Part shown: piece by piece, positions 1-8,538 of the stretch
How the letters are laid out: every line of letters begins with the position of its first letter
Position numbering within the stretch: position 1 is the stretch's first letter
DNA from: SIG565 sp045650565
GTDB taxonomy: Bacteria > Bacillota > Clostridia > Oscillospirales > Acutalibacteraceae
DNA: 53,402 nt
Reading direction: 5' to 3'
NCBI GenBank assembly: GCA_045650565.1
Contig: JAZRRG010000074.1
Span: forward strand, 1 to 53,402
Position numbers and translations under genes: made by a program
Notes under the pieces: generated by a model
Seen by the model: only the letters and a program-made list of their open reading frames with translations
Databases searched by the model: none
Told to the model about the DNA's origin: nothing

Positions 1-273
1 CGAAATGTCCGTGCCGAGCTCTTCGGCGATAGCGGCTGAAACCCCAGCGATTATTTCTTGTCGGTTTTGTATTGGTTGTTCGGCCACCTGTGTGATTGGT
101 GCTACAATAGTATTCTCAGTACTGTTTTTAAAGAATAAACCAATTATCTTGATAAGAATAACAATGCTTATAAGACCTATAAATACAATACCAACACCAA
201 GAAGCACAACTAAACCGTTAGGAATCTTCTCGGGCTGCAAATTTGACAAATAATTTTGAATTGCTTCAGGCAT
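1..273 (-). CDS. OadG-type sodium-pump decarboxylase gamma subunit, partial (3' end outside window)
   Basis: The first 91 residues are visible and the gene runs off the left edge. There is a short N-terminal leader, then one strongly hydrophobic segment at about residues 20-45 (GLVVLLGVGIVFIGLISIV). A polar linker follows, then the sequence QEIIAGVSAAIAEELGTDIS. One membrane span followed by an EEIVAAISAAIAEELG-like stretch is typical of the small gamma subunit of biotin-dependent oxaloacetate, methylmalonyl-CoA or glutaconyl-CoA decarboxylases. These subunits hold the soluble carboxyltransferase to the membrane sodium channel. The start ATG at 273 has a good ribosome site (GGGAGGTG). A promoter-like pair lies upstream, so this may be the first gene of a decarboxylase operon lying to the left. 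Which substrate is used cannot be told from this subunit. Confidence 0.8.
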   Translation of the reverse strand, partial: MPEAIQNYLSNLQPEKIPNGLVVLLGVGIVFIGLISIVILIKIIGLFFKNSTENTIVAPITQVAEQPIQNRQEIIAGVSAAIAEELGTDIS

Positions 274-331
274 TTTTGCACCTCCCTTGATGCTACAAAT
301 TGTTTTTTTGATTTTTGCCGTAATCAAATTA

Positions 332-360
332 ATTGTAATATATAAACTAAATAAAATCAA
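332..360 (-). promoter_or_regulatory. sigma-A promoter for the OadG-type gene
   Basis: On the minus strand TTGATT (355-360) and TACAAT (332-337) are separated by exactly 17 bp. The site lies about 60 bp before the OadG start codon. Spacing and both hexamers fit a vegetative sigma-A promoter. Confidence 0.6.
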
Positions 361-402
361 CTGTTTTTTAATAATTTTACCAATATTTTGTCGATATATA
401 CA

Positions 403-436
403 TAAAAAATAACACCGCCAAGCTGACGGTGTTATT
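403..436 (-). terminator. intrinsic terminator of the arginine operon
   Basis: A perfect 10-bp stem (AATAACACCG with CGGTGTTATT, 408-417 and 427-436) and a 9-nt loop are followed on the minus strand by a T-rich run. It begins just after the argF stop codon. Confidence 0.85.
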
Positions 437-437
437 T

Positions 438-1421
438 TTATAGCGTTGCTGCCAAAATTGCTTTGATTGTGTGCATTCTGTTCTCTGCCTCATCAAAGAC
501 TATTGACCGCTCACTCTCAATCACCTCATCGGTAACTTCCATACAGTCAATGCCGAATTTTTCATAAATTTCTTTGCCGACCGTTGTATTTAAATCGTGG
601 AAGGCAGGTAAACAATGCATAAATTTACACTGAGGTCCTGCAGTATCCATAAGAGACATATTAACCTGATATGGACTTAAATCGTTGATTCTTTCTTCCC
701 AAACCCCAGCGGGCTCTCCCATAGACACCCAAACATCAGTATAAATTACATCAGCATTTTTAACTGCAATTTCGGGTTCCTCAATAAATTCTAAAACTGC
801 ACCCGAGTCCTTTGCTATTTCAAGGCACTTATCAATCAGTTCCTTATTCGGAAAATACTTTTTGGGCGCACAGGCAACAAAATGAAGTCCCATAATTGCA
901 CTGCCTACCATTAGTGAATTGCCCATATTATAACGGGCATCCCCCATATACACAAGCTTTGTGCCCTTCAATTTGCCAAGATGCTCTTTAATTGTTAAAA
1001 AGTCGGCTAAAATTTGTGTTGGATGGAATTCGTTAGTAAGTCCGTTCCAAACAGGAACACCAGCATATTTTGCCAAATCTTCAACTATCTCCTGACCAAA
1101 GCCACGATACTCAATACCATCGAACATACGACCGAGCACACGTGCGGTATCGGCGATGCTTTCCTTTTTTCCGATTTGTGAACCCGAGGGGTCAAGATAT
1201 ACGGGATGTATGCCAAGGTCAGCTGCAGCAACCTCAAAAGCACAACGAGTTCGAGTGCTTGTTTTTTCAAATATTAAGGCAATATTTTTACACTCGAACA
1301 TTTTGTGAGGAATGTTGCTCTTCTTTTTTTGTTTTAATTCTGCCGATAAATCAAGCAAATAAGAAATTTCATCCGCCGAAAAATCAAGCAACTTTAAAAA
1401 GCTTTTTCCTTTAAAATTCAT
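438..1421 (-). CDS. argF: ornithine carbamoyltransferase
   Basis: This 327-residue protein has the normal family length. It condenses ornithine with carbamoyl phosphate to give citrulline in the cytoplasm. The carbamoyl-phosphate loop STRTR is at residues 55-59 and HPTQ at 133-136. The ornithine-side motifs SMG (233-235) and HCLP (269-272) are all present. Their combination separates it from aspartate carbamoyltransferase. The start has a strong AGGAGA ribosome site. It is the last gene of the arg operon, 11 bp after argD, and is followed by an intrinsic terminator. The anabolic role follows from the biosynthetic neighbours; no arcA or arcC is present nearby. Confidence 0.97.
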   Translation of the reverse strand: MNFKGKSFLKLLDFSADEISYLLDLSAELKQKKKSNIPHKMFECKNIALIFEKTSTRTRCAFEVAAADLGIHPVYLDPSGSQIGKKESIADTARVLGRMFDGIEYRGFGQEIVEDLAKYAGVPVWNGLTNEFHPTQILADFLTIKEHLGKLKGTKLVYMGDARYNMGNSLMVGSAIMGLHFVACAPKKYFPNKELIDKCLEIAKDSGAVLEFIEEPEIAVKNADVIYTDVWVSMGEPAGVWEERINDLSPYQVNMSLMDTAGPQCKFMHCLPAFHDLNTTVGKEIYEKFGIDCMEVTDEVIESERSIVFDEAENRMHTIKAILAATL

Positions 1422-1432
1422 AAATTTTCTCC

Positions 1433-2599
1433 TTAAATTTCACAGGCATTTTTTATAACGGCAACCGCACTTTTTAGTGATTCCATCGGTATATTGAGTG
1501 CAGGCAATAATCTTACCTTATCCTTAGCTGATAGACATAACACGCCGTTATCCATACATTTTTTTATAACCTCAGCAACATCTTTTTTTGTTTTGATACC
1601 TATCATTAAACCCTTACCGCAAACGCTGATTATACCGTTTGCTACCGATAATTCGTTAAAAATATACTCGCTTTTTGCATTAACTTCATTTAATAATTTA
1701 TCATCAATGCGGTTAACTATGCTAAGAGCACCCGCACAGCAAACGGGGTTTCCGCCAAAGGTTGAGCCGTGCTCCCCTACGCCCAAAACATTTTCGGCTT
1801 TTTCACCAAACATTACTGCACCAATCGGCAAACCGCCGCCAAGACCTTTTGCGGTGGTCACTATATCGGGTTTTATACCATAATGCATATATGAATAGAA
1901 TTTGCCTGTTCTACCGTTGCCCGTTTGAACCTCGTCAACAATTAAAAGAATATCGTTTTTGTTGACATATTCATAAACCCCTTTAACAAAATCATCCTCT
2001 AAAACATTAACCCCGCCTTCACCCTGTATGCACTCTATCATAATTGCGGCTGTTTTGTGGCTTTGAGCTGTTTTTATGAGCTTCTCAAGGTCATTTGCGG
2101 GTGTATGAACAAAACCGTTTGTAAGTGGGTTAAAAAGCTCGTGATAATGCTCCTGTCCCGTTGCGGCAAGTGTGGTAATTGTTCTACCATGAAAACTGTT
2201 TTCAAGGGTAATTATTGTGTAATAATCACTCCCCTTTTTTTCGGCAGCATATTTACGTGCGGCTTTTATTGCGCATTCATTGGCCTCAGCACCCGAATTG
2301 CCAAAAAACACCTTTTTCATACCTGTTTTTTCGCACAATGCCTTGGCAAGTTTAGCACACGGTTCGGTAAAATATAAGTTAGAGGTGTGTTGTAAAAGAG
2401 ACAACTGCTCATTAACCGCCGTCTTCCAAACCTCATCGCCAAAGCCAAAGGCAGTAACGCCAATACCTGAGCCCATATCAATATAGCTTTTTCCGCCAAT
2501 ATCATAAACTGTTGAGTTCTCACCCCGTACCAGTTCTATCGGAAAACGGTTATATGTACCCGCAACAAAATCTTTGTCAATATTTGCAAAGCCATTCAT
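1433..2599 (-). CDS. argD: acetylornithine aminotransferase
   Basis: A class-III PLP aminotransferase of 388 residues that converts N-acetylglutamate semialdehyde to N-acetylornithine. The PLP-contact motif NSGAEAN is at 101-107 and VDEVQTG at 221-227. The Schiff-base lysine is K251, in TTAKGLGGGLPIG. Length and motifs fit ArgD rather than GABA or ornithine transaminases, and its place between argB and argF supports that. Its ATG overlaps the argB stop in a TAATG junction, which suggests translational coupling. Confidence 0.96.
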   Translation of the reverse strand: MNGFANIDKDFVAGTYNRFPIELVRGENSTVYDIGGKSYIDMGSGIGVTAFGFGDEVWKTAVNEQLSLLQHTSNLYFTEPCAKLAKALCEKTGMKKVFFGNSGAEANECAIKAARKYAAEKKGSDYYTIITLENSFHGRTITTLAATGQEHYHELFNPLTNGFVHTPANDLEKLIKTAQSHKTAAIMIECIQGEGGVNVLEDDFVKGVYEYVNKNDILLIVDEVQTGNGRTGKFYSYMHYGIKPDIVTTAKGLGGGLPIGAVMFGEKAENVLGVGEHGSTFGGNPVCCAGALSIVNRIDDKLLNEVNAKSEYIFNELSVANGIISVCGKGLMIGIKTKKDVAEVIKKCMDNGVLCLSAKDKVRLLPALNIPMESLKSAVAVIKNACEI

Positions 2600-3465
2600 T
2601 ATTTATCACCCATAACCATTGTACCTGCACCCTCATCGGTTAAAATCTCCATAAGAATCGAATGAGGAACTCTGCCATCCATAATTACAACATTTTTAAC
2701 GCCTTTATTTATTGCCTCAATGCAGCAATCAACCTTTGGTATCATACCGCCCGAAACAACGCCTTCCTTTTTTAATTGCTCAGCTTCACTTACTGTAACA
2801 TCGGCAATTAGTGTAGAAGGATCATCCTTATCCCTTAAGATTCCTGCAATATCGGTCATCATAATAAGGCGCTCAGCATTTATTGCCCCCGCAATATAAG
2901 CAGCTGCTGTATCACCGTTAATGTTATAGGCATTGCCGTCACGGTCACAGCCCAGGGTGGAAATTACGGGAATATAGCCCTTTTCAAGCAAATCAACAAC
3001 GGGTTTTATGTGGATTTTTGTGATGTCACCTACATAGCCCAACCGCTCATCACGAATTTTTGCCTCAATAAGCATACCATCCATACCCGATATACCCATT
3101 GCCTTGCCGCCTTTTTTCTCAAGCAGGTTTACAAGTGTTTTGTTAACCTTACCCGCAAGTACCATTTGAACTATATCAACGGTTTCCTTGTCGGTCACAC
3201 GAAGTCCATCAACAAACTTGGTTTTTTTGCCAAGCTTTTCCATCATATCACTGATTTCGGGACCGCCGCCGTGCACCAAAACAACCTTTACACCAATAAG
3301 CCATAAAAGAACAATATCTTCCATAACCTGTTGTTTTAATTCCTCATTTATCATAGCATTGCCGCCATATTTTATGACAACAACCTTTGAGTTATATCTT
3401 TTGATATACGGAAGCGCTTGGGTTAAAACCTCTGCCCTTTCTAAATTTGAAAAATGATTATTCAT
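2599..3465 (-). CDS. argB: acetylglutamate kinase
   Basis: An amino-acid kinase family protein of 288 residues that phosphorylates N-acetylglutamate with ATP. The nucleotide-binding KYGGNAM is near residue 33, the substrate loop HGGGPEI near 65, and the late NINGDTAAAYIA near 180. The N-terminal extension of about 25 residues (EVLTQALPYIKRY) resembles the helix that arginine-inhibited, hexameric NAGKs carry, so feedback inhibition by arginine is plausible but not shown. The start has an AGGAGA site; the gene is 11 bp after argJ and overlaps argD by one base. Confidence 0.96.
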   Translation of the reverse strand: MNNHFSNLERAEVLTQALPYIKRYNSKVVVIKYGGNAMINEELKQQVMEDIVLLWLIGVKVVLVHGGGPEISDMMEKLGKKTKFVDGLRVTDKETVDIVQMVLAGKVNKTLVNLLEKKGGKAMGISGMDGMLIEAKIRDERLGYVGDITKIHIKPVVDLLEKGYIPVISTLGCDRDGNAYNINGDTAAAYIAGAINAERLIMMTDIAGILRDKDDPSTLIADVTVSEAEQLKKEGVVSGGMIPKVDCCIEAINKGVKNVVIMDGRVPHSILMEILTDEGAGTMVMGDK

Positions 3466-3476
3466 AAAACCTTCTC

Positions 3477-4691
3477 CTAAGTTCTATAATCTCCGTTGAT
3501 TTTTACATAATCGTAGGTTAAATCGCAACCCCAAGCGGTTGAAGAAAACTCACCGCTGTTAAGAGCAACTAAAATTTCTATCTCTTTTTCTAAAAGTATT
3601 TCTTTTGCCTTTTCCTCGGAAAAGTCGACACCCGCACCATTTTTGCAAACTGAGATTGTTCCCTTGCAAGATTTAAAGCAAACATCAACCTTATTAACAT
3701 CAATATTTGCACCACTATAGCCAATAGCACAAAGCACTCGTCCCCAGTTAGCATCGGCACCAAACATTGCCGCCTTTAAAAGACTCGAGCAAATAACACT
3801 CTTAGCAACTTTTTTTGCAACCTCTAAACTCTCGGCAGACGACACCTTACATTCGAGTAGCTTTGTTGCCCCCTCGCCGTCTCCCGCTATCATACGGCAG
3901 AGCTGTACGGTTAAGGTATTAAGCGCAGTCATAAATGTTTTAAAATCATTATTTTCGGTTGTTATCTCGGTGTTTTCTGCCATACCGTTTGCCAGCACAA
4001 CAACCATATCGTTAGTGGAAGTATCTCCATCAATGCTCAGCATATTAAATGTGTTAGTGATGTCGGTTGAGAGTGCTTTATTTAGCATCTCACCGCTGAT
4101 TTTTACATCGGTTGTGATGAATACAAGCATAGTTGCCATATTAGGATGAATCATACCGCTACCTTTAGCGATACCACCCATTTTGCAAAGCTTTCCACCG
4201 ATTTCAAACTCAACCGCTACCTGTTTTTCGACAGTATCGGTAGTCATAATACCTTCGGCAGCATATTTGCCGCCATCAACTGATAACCCACTTACCAAGG
4301 ACGGAATACCTTTTTTGATGGGCTCAATATCAAGCGGTTGACCGATTACACCGGTTGAAGCAACAACTATATCATCATCGCTAATACCCAACTCACAAGA
4401 AAGTAATCCGCTCATTTGTTCAGCAATTTCTATGCCGTTTGCATTACAGGTGTTCGCATTTCCGCTATTGCAAATAACCGCTTGTGCGGTGTTATTTACT
4501 AAATGTTTTTTAGTGACCACAAGTGGTGCACCTTTTACAAGGTTAGTTGTATAAACAGCAGCCGCCGTTGCGGGTGTTTGACTAAAAATTAAGGATAAAT
4601 CCCTTTTTGTGCGATTTTTCCTTATACCGCAATGTATGCCGTTTGCTAAAAATCCTTTTGCTGCACAAACACCGCCAGAAACTATTTTCAT
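3477..4691 (-). CDS. argJ: bifunctional ornithine acetyltransferase / N-acetylglutamate synthase
   Basis: A 404-residue ArgJ. It moves the acetyl group from acetylornithine to glutamate, and in bifunctional forms also makes N-acetylglutamate from acetyl-CoA. The self-cleavage site is visible as HPNMATML: cleavage is expected between A186 and T187, giving alpha and beta chains with T187 as nucleophile. No argE or argA is present in the window, consistent with a cyclic acetyl pathway that depends on ArgJ. The ribosome site GGAGGTTT lies in the last codons of argC. Whether it is mono- or bifunctional cannot be decided from sequence alone. Confidence 0.95.
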   Translation of the reverse strand: MKIVSGGVCAAKGFLANGIHCGIRKNRTKRDLSLIFSQTPATAAAVYTTNLVKGAPLVVTKKHLVNNTAQAVICNSGNANTCNANGIEIAEQMSGLLSCELGISDDDIVVASTGVIGQPLDIEPIKKGIPSLVSGLSVDGGKYAAEGIMTTDTVEKQVAVEFEIGGKLCKMGGIAKGSGMIHPNMATMLVFITTDVKISGEMLNKALSTDITNTFNMLSIDGDTSTNDMVVVLANGMAENTEITTENNDFKTFMTALNTLTVQLCRMIAGDGEGATKLLECKVSSAESLEVAKKVAKSVICSSLLKAAMFGADANWGRVLCAIGYSGANIDVNKVDVCFKSCKGTISVCKNGAGVDFSEEKAKEILLEKEIEILVALNSGEFSSTAWGCDLTYDYVKINGDYRT

Positions 4692-4692
4692 T

Positions 4693-5610
4693 TTAAACCT
4701 CCAAGCCGGTGTTCTCTTTTACACCGAGTACCAAATTCATATTTTGTATTGCCGCACCCGATGCGCCTTTACCGAGATTATCGAAACGTGCCACTAATAT
4801 AATTCTTTCATCATTACCGTGAACACTTATTTCCATATCATCCCTGCCCGATAATGCCGCAGCAGATAAAAAGCCCTGCTCATCCGCACTATCATTAAAA
4901 TACACCAAGCCGTTTTTGTAAGTGTTTTTATATATTTTCTTAATATCGTCGATTGTCCCACTGATTTGCGAAGCAAACAAGGGTATCGTTACCTCCATAC
5001 CGCTATAAAAGGGAGCTACTATCGGACAAAAGGTTGGTGCATTTTCAAGTGCACACACTATCTTCATTTCCTTTAAATGCTTATGCTGTTGCGAAATACC
5101 ATATTGTCGTGGTGCCGTTAATAACTCATTTTTGCCCGTTTCATATTCAGCAATCATTTGTTTTCCGCCACCCGAATAGCCGGTTATAGAAACACAATTA
5201 AGCTCTGCCTCTCTATTTATAATGCCGTTATCAACAAGCGGCTTTATAAGAGCAACAAAACCACTTGCATGGCAGCCCGGATTAGCAATTCTTTTTATAG
5301 AAGAATAATCAGCATCCCCTGCTAACTCGGGGAATCCGTAATGCCAACCCTTACTTGTTCTATGTGCGGTAGACGTATCAATTACAACCGTTTTGTCGTT
5401 TTCAATTAGCTCAACCGCCTCTATAGCTGCAGCATCAGGCAAGCATAAAAATGCAATATCACAGCTGTTGAGTGCATCCTTTCTGGCATTTATATCCTTG
5501 CGTAATTCGTCGGGCAAAATAATTAACTCGATATCTGTTCTTTTGGATAAACGGTCAAAAATCCTAAGTCCCGTGGTGCCCGCCGAGCCATCAATAAATA
5601 CTTTTGTCAT
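4693..5610 (-). CDS. argC: N-acetyl-gamma-glutamyl-phosphate reductase (short, type 2)
   Basis: A 305-residue NADPH-dependent reductase that makes N-acetylglutamate semialdehyde. The Rossmann motif FIDGSAGTTG is at the N-terminus, and the catalytic cysteine is C113 in NPGCHASGF. It is shorter than the usual type-1 ArgC (about 345 residues) and matches the type-2 form in length and in the GSAGTTGLRI start. Its ATG overlaps the argH stop by 4 bp (ATGA), so it is probably translated by coupling. Confidence 0.94.
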   Translation of the reverse strand: MTKVFIDGSAGTTGLRIFDRLSKRTDIELIILPDELRKDINARKDALNSCDIAFLCLPDAAAIEAVELIENDKTVVIDTSTAHRTSKGWHYGFPELAGDADYSSIKRIANPGCHASGFVALIKPLVDNGIINREAELNCVSITGYSGGGKQMIAEYETGKNELLTAPRQYGISQQHKHLKEMKIVCALENAPTFCPIVAPFYSGMEVTIPLFASQISGTIDDIKKIYKNTYKNGLVYFNDSADEQGFLSAAALSGRDDMEISVHGNDERIILVARFDNLGKGASGAAIQNMNLVLGVKENTGLEV

Positions 5611-6983
5611 ATATTCAAACTCTCTCTAATATAATCAATTTGCTTTTGAACAGAGGCGAAAGAGGTTCCGCCTTCGCTTATTCTTTTTTCAACACAATTT
5701 ATAAGATTTATTTCATCATACAAGTCACTCTCAAAGTGGCTATCAAACTGTTTATAGGTTTCAATCGGTAGTTGCTCAAGCACGGCGTTTTCCTTAATGC
5801 AAAGCGCCACCAACTGTCCCACAAGCTTATATGCCGTTCTAAAAGGCATACCCTTTTTAACAAGATAATCGGCAAGGTCGGTTGCATTTATAAATCCGGT
5901 TTGTGCAGCCCTTAGCATATTATCGGTATTAACCGACATTGTGCTTATCATACCCGTCATAACAAGCAAACACATTTTAACGGTTTCTACCGCATCAAAC
6001 ACACTTTCCTTATCCTCTTGCATATCCTTGTTATATGCTAATGGCAGTCCCTTCAAAACGGTAAGCAGTGACATTAAATCACCGTATACTCTACCTGTTT
6101 TACCACGAATTAGCTCTGCCATATCGGAATTTTTCTTTTGCGGCATAATTGAAGAGCCCGTTGTATAGTCGTCCGACAACTCAACAAACTTAAACTCCCA
6201 GCTTGTCCACAAAATCAGTTCTTCAGAAAGACGAGATAAATGCATCATAATCAAAGCAATATCAGCCATAAGCTCAACCGCAAAATCTCTGTCCGATACA
6301 CCATCCAAGCTATTAAGACAAACCGAATCAAACCCCAATTCGTTTGCTTCAAATTTACGGTCGGTATTATATGTTGTTCCCGCTAAAGCGCAGCTGCCAA
6401 TTGGGGATACATTTATCCTTTTTCTACAATCTGAAAGTCGCTCAAGGTCACGCATAAGCATCATAACATACGCCATTAAATGATGTCCGAACGATATGGG
6501 CTGTGCACGCTGCAGATGTGTATAACCCGGCATAACAGCCGATTTGTACTGCTCGGCTTTATCGGTCAGTGCGGCTATAAGATTTTTTATTAAATTAGTG
6601 GTGGTATCCACCTCATCACGCAAATACATCCTAACATCAAGTGCTACTTGGTCGTTACGGCTACGAGCAGTATGAAGCTTTTTACCCGTATCTCCAATAC
6701 GGCCTGTAAGCTCTTGTTCGATAAACATGTGTATATCTTCACTCGTCATATCAAACTCGAGTTCACCAGATTCCAAATCCTTTAAAATGCTATCGAGTCC
6801 ATTAATTATAACCTCTGCATCCTTTTGCGTTATTATGCCTGTCGCCGCAAGCATTGATGCGTGAGCCATACTACCCTTGATATCTTGTTTGTATAACTTA
6901 TAGTCAAAATGTATCGAAGAATTGAAATCATCAGCTAATTTATTCGTAGTGCCATCAGTTCTTCCTGCCCACATTTTTGCCAT
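5607..6983 (-). CDS. argH: argininosuccinate lyase
   Basis: A 458-residue member of the fumarase/aspartase superfamily that cleaves argininosuccinate to arginine and fumarate. The superfamily signature GSSIMPQKKN is at 276-285. The substrate motifs RSRNDQVALD (about 108-117) and TAxxHLQRAQP-like YTHLQRAQP (about 154-162) are intact. Length is standard. It lies 67 bp after argG; that gap contains a strong hairpin without a T-run. Confidence 0.97.
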   Translation of the reverse strand: MAKMWAGRTDGTTNKLADDFNSSIHFDYKLYKQDIKGSMAHASMLAATGIITQKDAEVIINGLDSILKDLESGELEFDMTSEDIHMFIEQELTGRIGDTGKKLHTARSRNDQVALDVRMYLRDEVDTTTNLIKNLIAALTDKAEQYKSAVMPGYTHLQRAQPISFGHHLMAYVMMLMRDLERLSDCRKRINVSPIGSCALAGTTYNTDRKFEANELGFDSVCLNSLDGVSDRDFAVELMADIALIMMHLSRLSEELILWTSWEFKFVELSDDYTTGSSIMPQKKNSDMAELIRGKTGRVYGDLMSLLTVLKGLPLAYNKDMQEDKESVFDAVETVKMCLLVMTGMISTMSVNTDNMLRAAQTGFINATDLADYLVKKGMPFRTAYKLVGQLVALCIKENAVLEQLPIETYKQFDSHFESDLYDEINLINCVEKRISEGGTSFASVQKQIDYIRESLNI

Positions 6984-7012
6984 ATTTTTTCACCAACCTA
7001 TATTACAGAATC

Positions 7013-7039
7013 GTCCCGTACGGAATTACCGTACAGGAC
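7013..7039 (-). other. intercistronic hairpin between argG and argH
   Basis: An 11-bp stem (7013-7023 with 7029-7039) with one G-T pair on the minus strand and a 5-base loop. No T-run follows on either strand, so it does not look like a terminator. It could protect or process the argG part of the message; this is inference. Confidence 0.5.
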
Positions 7040-7050
7040 AAATAATTCTA

Positions 7051-8265
7051 TTACTTACCATCAACTATTGCCTGAACCTTAATGGGCAAGCCATAGAGAT
7101 TTATAAAACCTTCTGCATCCTTTTGGTCATAATCGCTCTCGCCAAAGGTAGCGATTTCCTCGCTGTAGAGTGAATACGGACTCCAAACACCTGCATTTAT
7201 CATATTGCCTTTATAAAGCTTTAATTTTACCTTACCTGTAACTCTCTCTTGGGTTTTGTCCACAAATGCCGAAAGCGCCTCACGCAACGGTGTAAACCAC
7301 TGACCGTTGTAAACGAGTTCAGCAAATGTAATTGACAATCTCTGTTTTTCGTGCATTGTCATCTTATCAAGACACAGCGTTTCCAAAACAGTGTGCGCCT
7401 TGTAAAGAATTGTTCCACCGGGGGTTTCATAAACGCCACGACACTTCATACCAACAAGACGGTTTTCAACGATATCAATAATTCCGATACCGTTAGCACC
7501 GCCGATTTCGTTGAGCTTTAAAATTATCTCTTTGGCAGTCATCTTATTACCATCAAGCGCCACGGGTGTACCCTTTTCAAACTCAATTTCAACATAAGTC
7601 GGCTTATCGGGTGCCGCCAAGGGAGATACGCCCATTTCAAGAAAACCGGGCTTCTCGTATAGCGGCTCATTACCTGTATCCTCAAGGTCCATACCCTCAT
7701 GAGATAAATGCCAAAGGTTTTTATCCTTTGAATAGTTAGTTTCACGGTTTATTTTGAGAGGAATGTTGTGTGCCTCGGCATACTCAATTTCTTCATCACG
7801 AGATTTAATATCCCACTCACGCCAAGGTGCAATTATTGGCATATTGGGAGCAAAGTGCTTAATTGCAAGTTCAAATCTAACCTGGTCATTACCCTTACCC
7901 GTACAGCCATGACAAATTGCATCAGCACCTTCCTTGAGTGCGATTTCAACAAGTCCCTTTGCAATACAAGGACGGGCGTGTGATGTACCCAATAAATACT
8001 CCTCGTAAACGGCACCCGCCTTCATTGTTGGGATTATGTATTCATCAACATATTCATCGGTTAAATCAAGAACATAAAGCTTTGATGCACCTGTTTTTAT
8101 TGCCTTTTCCTCAAGCCCCTCAAGCTCATCGGCTTGACCAACATTTCCCGATACGGCAATAACCTCGCAGTTATTATAATTCCCCTTAAGCCAAGGAATA
8201 ATGATTGATGTATCAAGACCTCCCGAGTATGCAAGTACTACCTTTTTAATATCTTCTTTTTTCAT
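7051..8265 (-). CDS. argG: argininosuccinate synthase
   Basis: A 404-residue ATP-dependent ligase that joins citrulline and aspartate. The PP-loop AYSGGLDTS is at residues 12-20. The citrulline/aspartate-binding stretches GCTGKGNDQVRFE (about 119-131) and SPYSLYSEE near the C-terminus are present. It is the first gene of the operon. An ideal AGGAGGTAA ribosome site precedes ATG 8265, and a consensus promoter overlapped by operator-like repeats lies 50-80 bp upstream. Confidence 0.97.
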   Translation of the reverse strand: MKKEDIKKVVLAYSGGLDTSIIIPWLKGNYNNCEVIAVSGNVGQADELEGLEEKAIKTGASKLYVLDLTDEYVDEYIIPTMKAGAVYEEYLLGTSHARPCIAKGLVEIALKEGADAICHGCTGKGNDQVRFELAIKHFAPNMPIIAPWREWDIKSRDEEIEYAEAHNIPLKINRETNYSKDKNLWHLSHEGMDLEDTGNEPLYEKPGFLEMGVSPLAAPDKPTYVEIEFEKGTPVALDGNKMTAKEIILKLNEIGGANGIGIIDIVENRLVGMKCRGVYETPGGTILYKAHTVLETLCLDKMTMHEKQRLSITFAELVYNGQWFTPLREALSAFVDKTQERVTGKVKLKLYKGNMINAGVWSPYSLYSEEIATFGESDYDQKDAEGFINLYGLPIKVQAIVDGK

Positions 8266-8283
8266 TTTTCGTTACCTCCTGAA

Positions 8284-8372
8284 TAAATATGCAATAATTT
8301 TCAGTAATTTATGCATATTATACCTTCGTTATGCATAAATGTCAAGTAAATAATAAATATTTATGCAATTTT
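8284..8372 (-). promoter_or_regulatory. candidate ArgR operator region (four phased TGCATAAAT-like boxes)
   Basis: Four AT-rich half-palindromes centred on TGCA occur at about 8291, 8313, 8333 and 8365. Examples are TTTATGCAT and ATGCATAAAT. Centre distances are 22, 20 and 32 bp, that is whole helical turns; 21 bp is the usual spacing of paired ARG boxes. Two boxes lie over the -10 hexamer and inside the promoter spacer. ArgR binding is inferred from position and pattern, as no argR gene is in the window. Confidence 0.6.
8317..8345 (-). promoter_or_regulatory. sigma-A promoter of the arg operon
   Basis: Perfect hexamers on the minus strand: TTGACA (8340-8345) and TATAAT (8317-8322) with a 17-bp spacer. 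The expected start of transcription is about 45 bp before the argG ATG. Confidence 0.88.
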
Positions 8373-8497
8373 ACCGCATGTTAGCGTAATTTTATAAAAA
8401 ATTGTGCAAAATCACTCAAATTTTGCAATTATTACACCAACAATGTTCATTATTATAGCACTTATTCTCTATATTATCAAGTATATAATTATAATAG

Positions 8498-8530
8498 ATA
8501 TAGTGACCACCCGTATGGATAGCCACTATA
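8498..8530 (-). terminator. weak hairpin after the glycyl-radical operon
   Basis: TATAGTG and CACTATA form a 7-bp stem with a long loop just after the activase stop. The T-run is poor, so termination here is uncertain. No other candidate is seen between the two operons. Confidence 0.35.
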
Positions 8531-8538
8531 AAATTTGT

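Noticed and set aside
5..253. Open frame of 82 codons on the plus strand at the left end
   Set aside because: It is antisense to the OadG-type gene, which has a good ribosome site, a membrane segment and a recognisable C-terminal motif.
8266..8538. T-box or attenuator leader for the arginine operon
   Set aside because: The promoter is only about 50 bp before argG, too short for a T-box. Operator-like boxes explain the repeats better.
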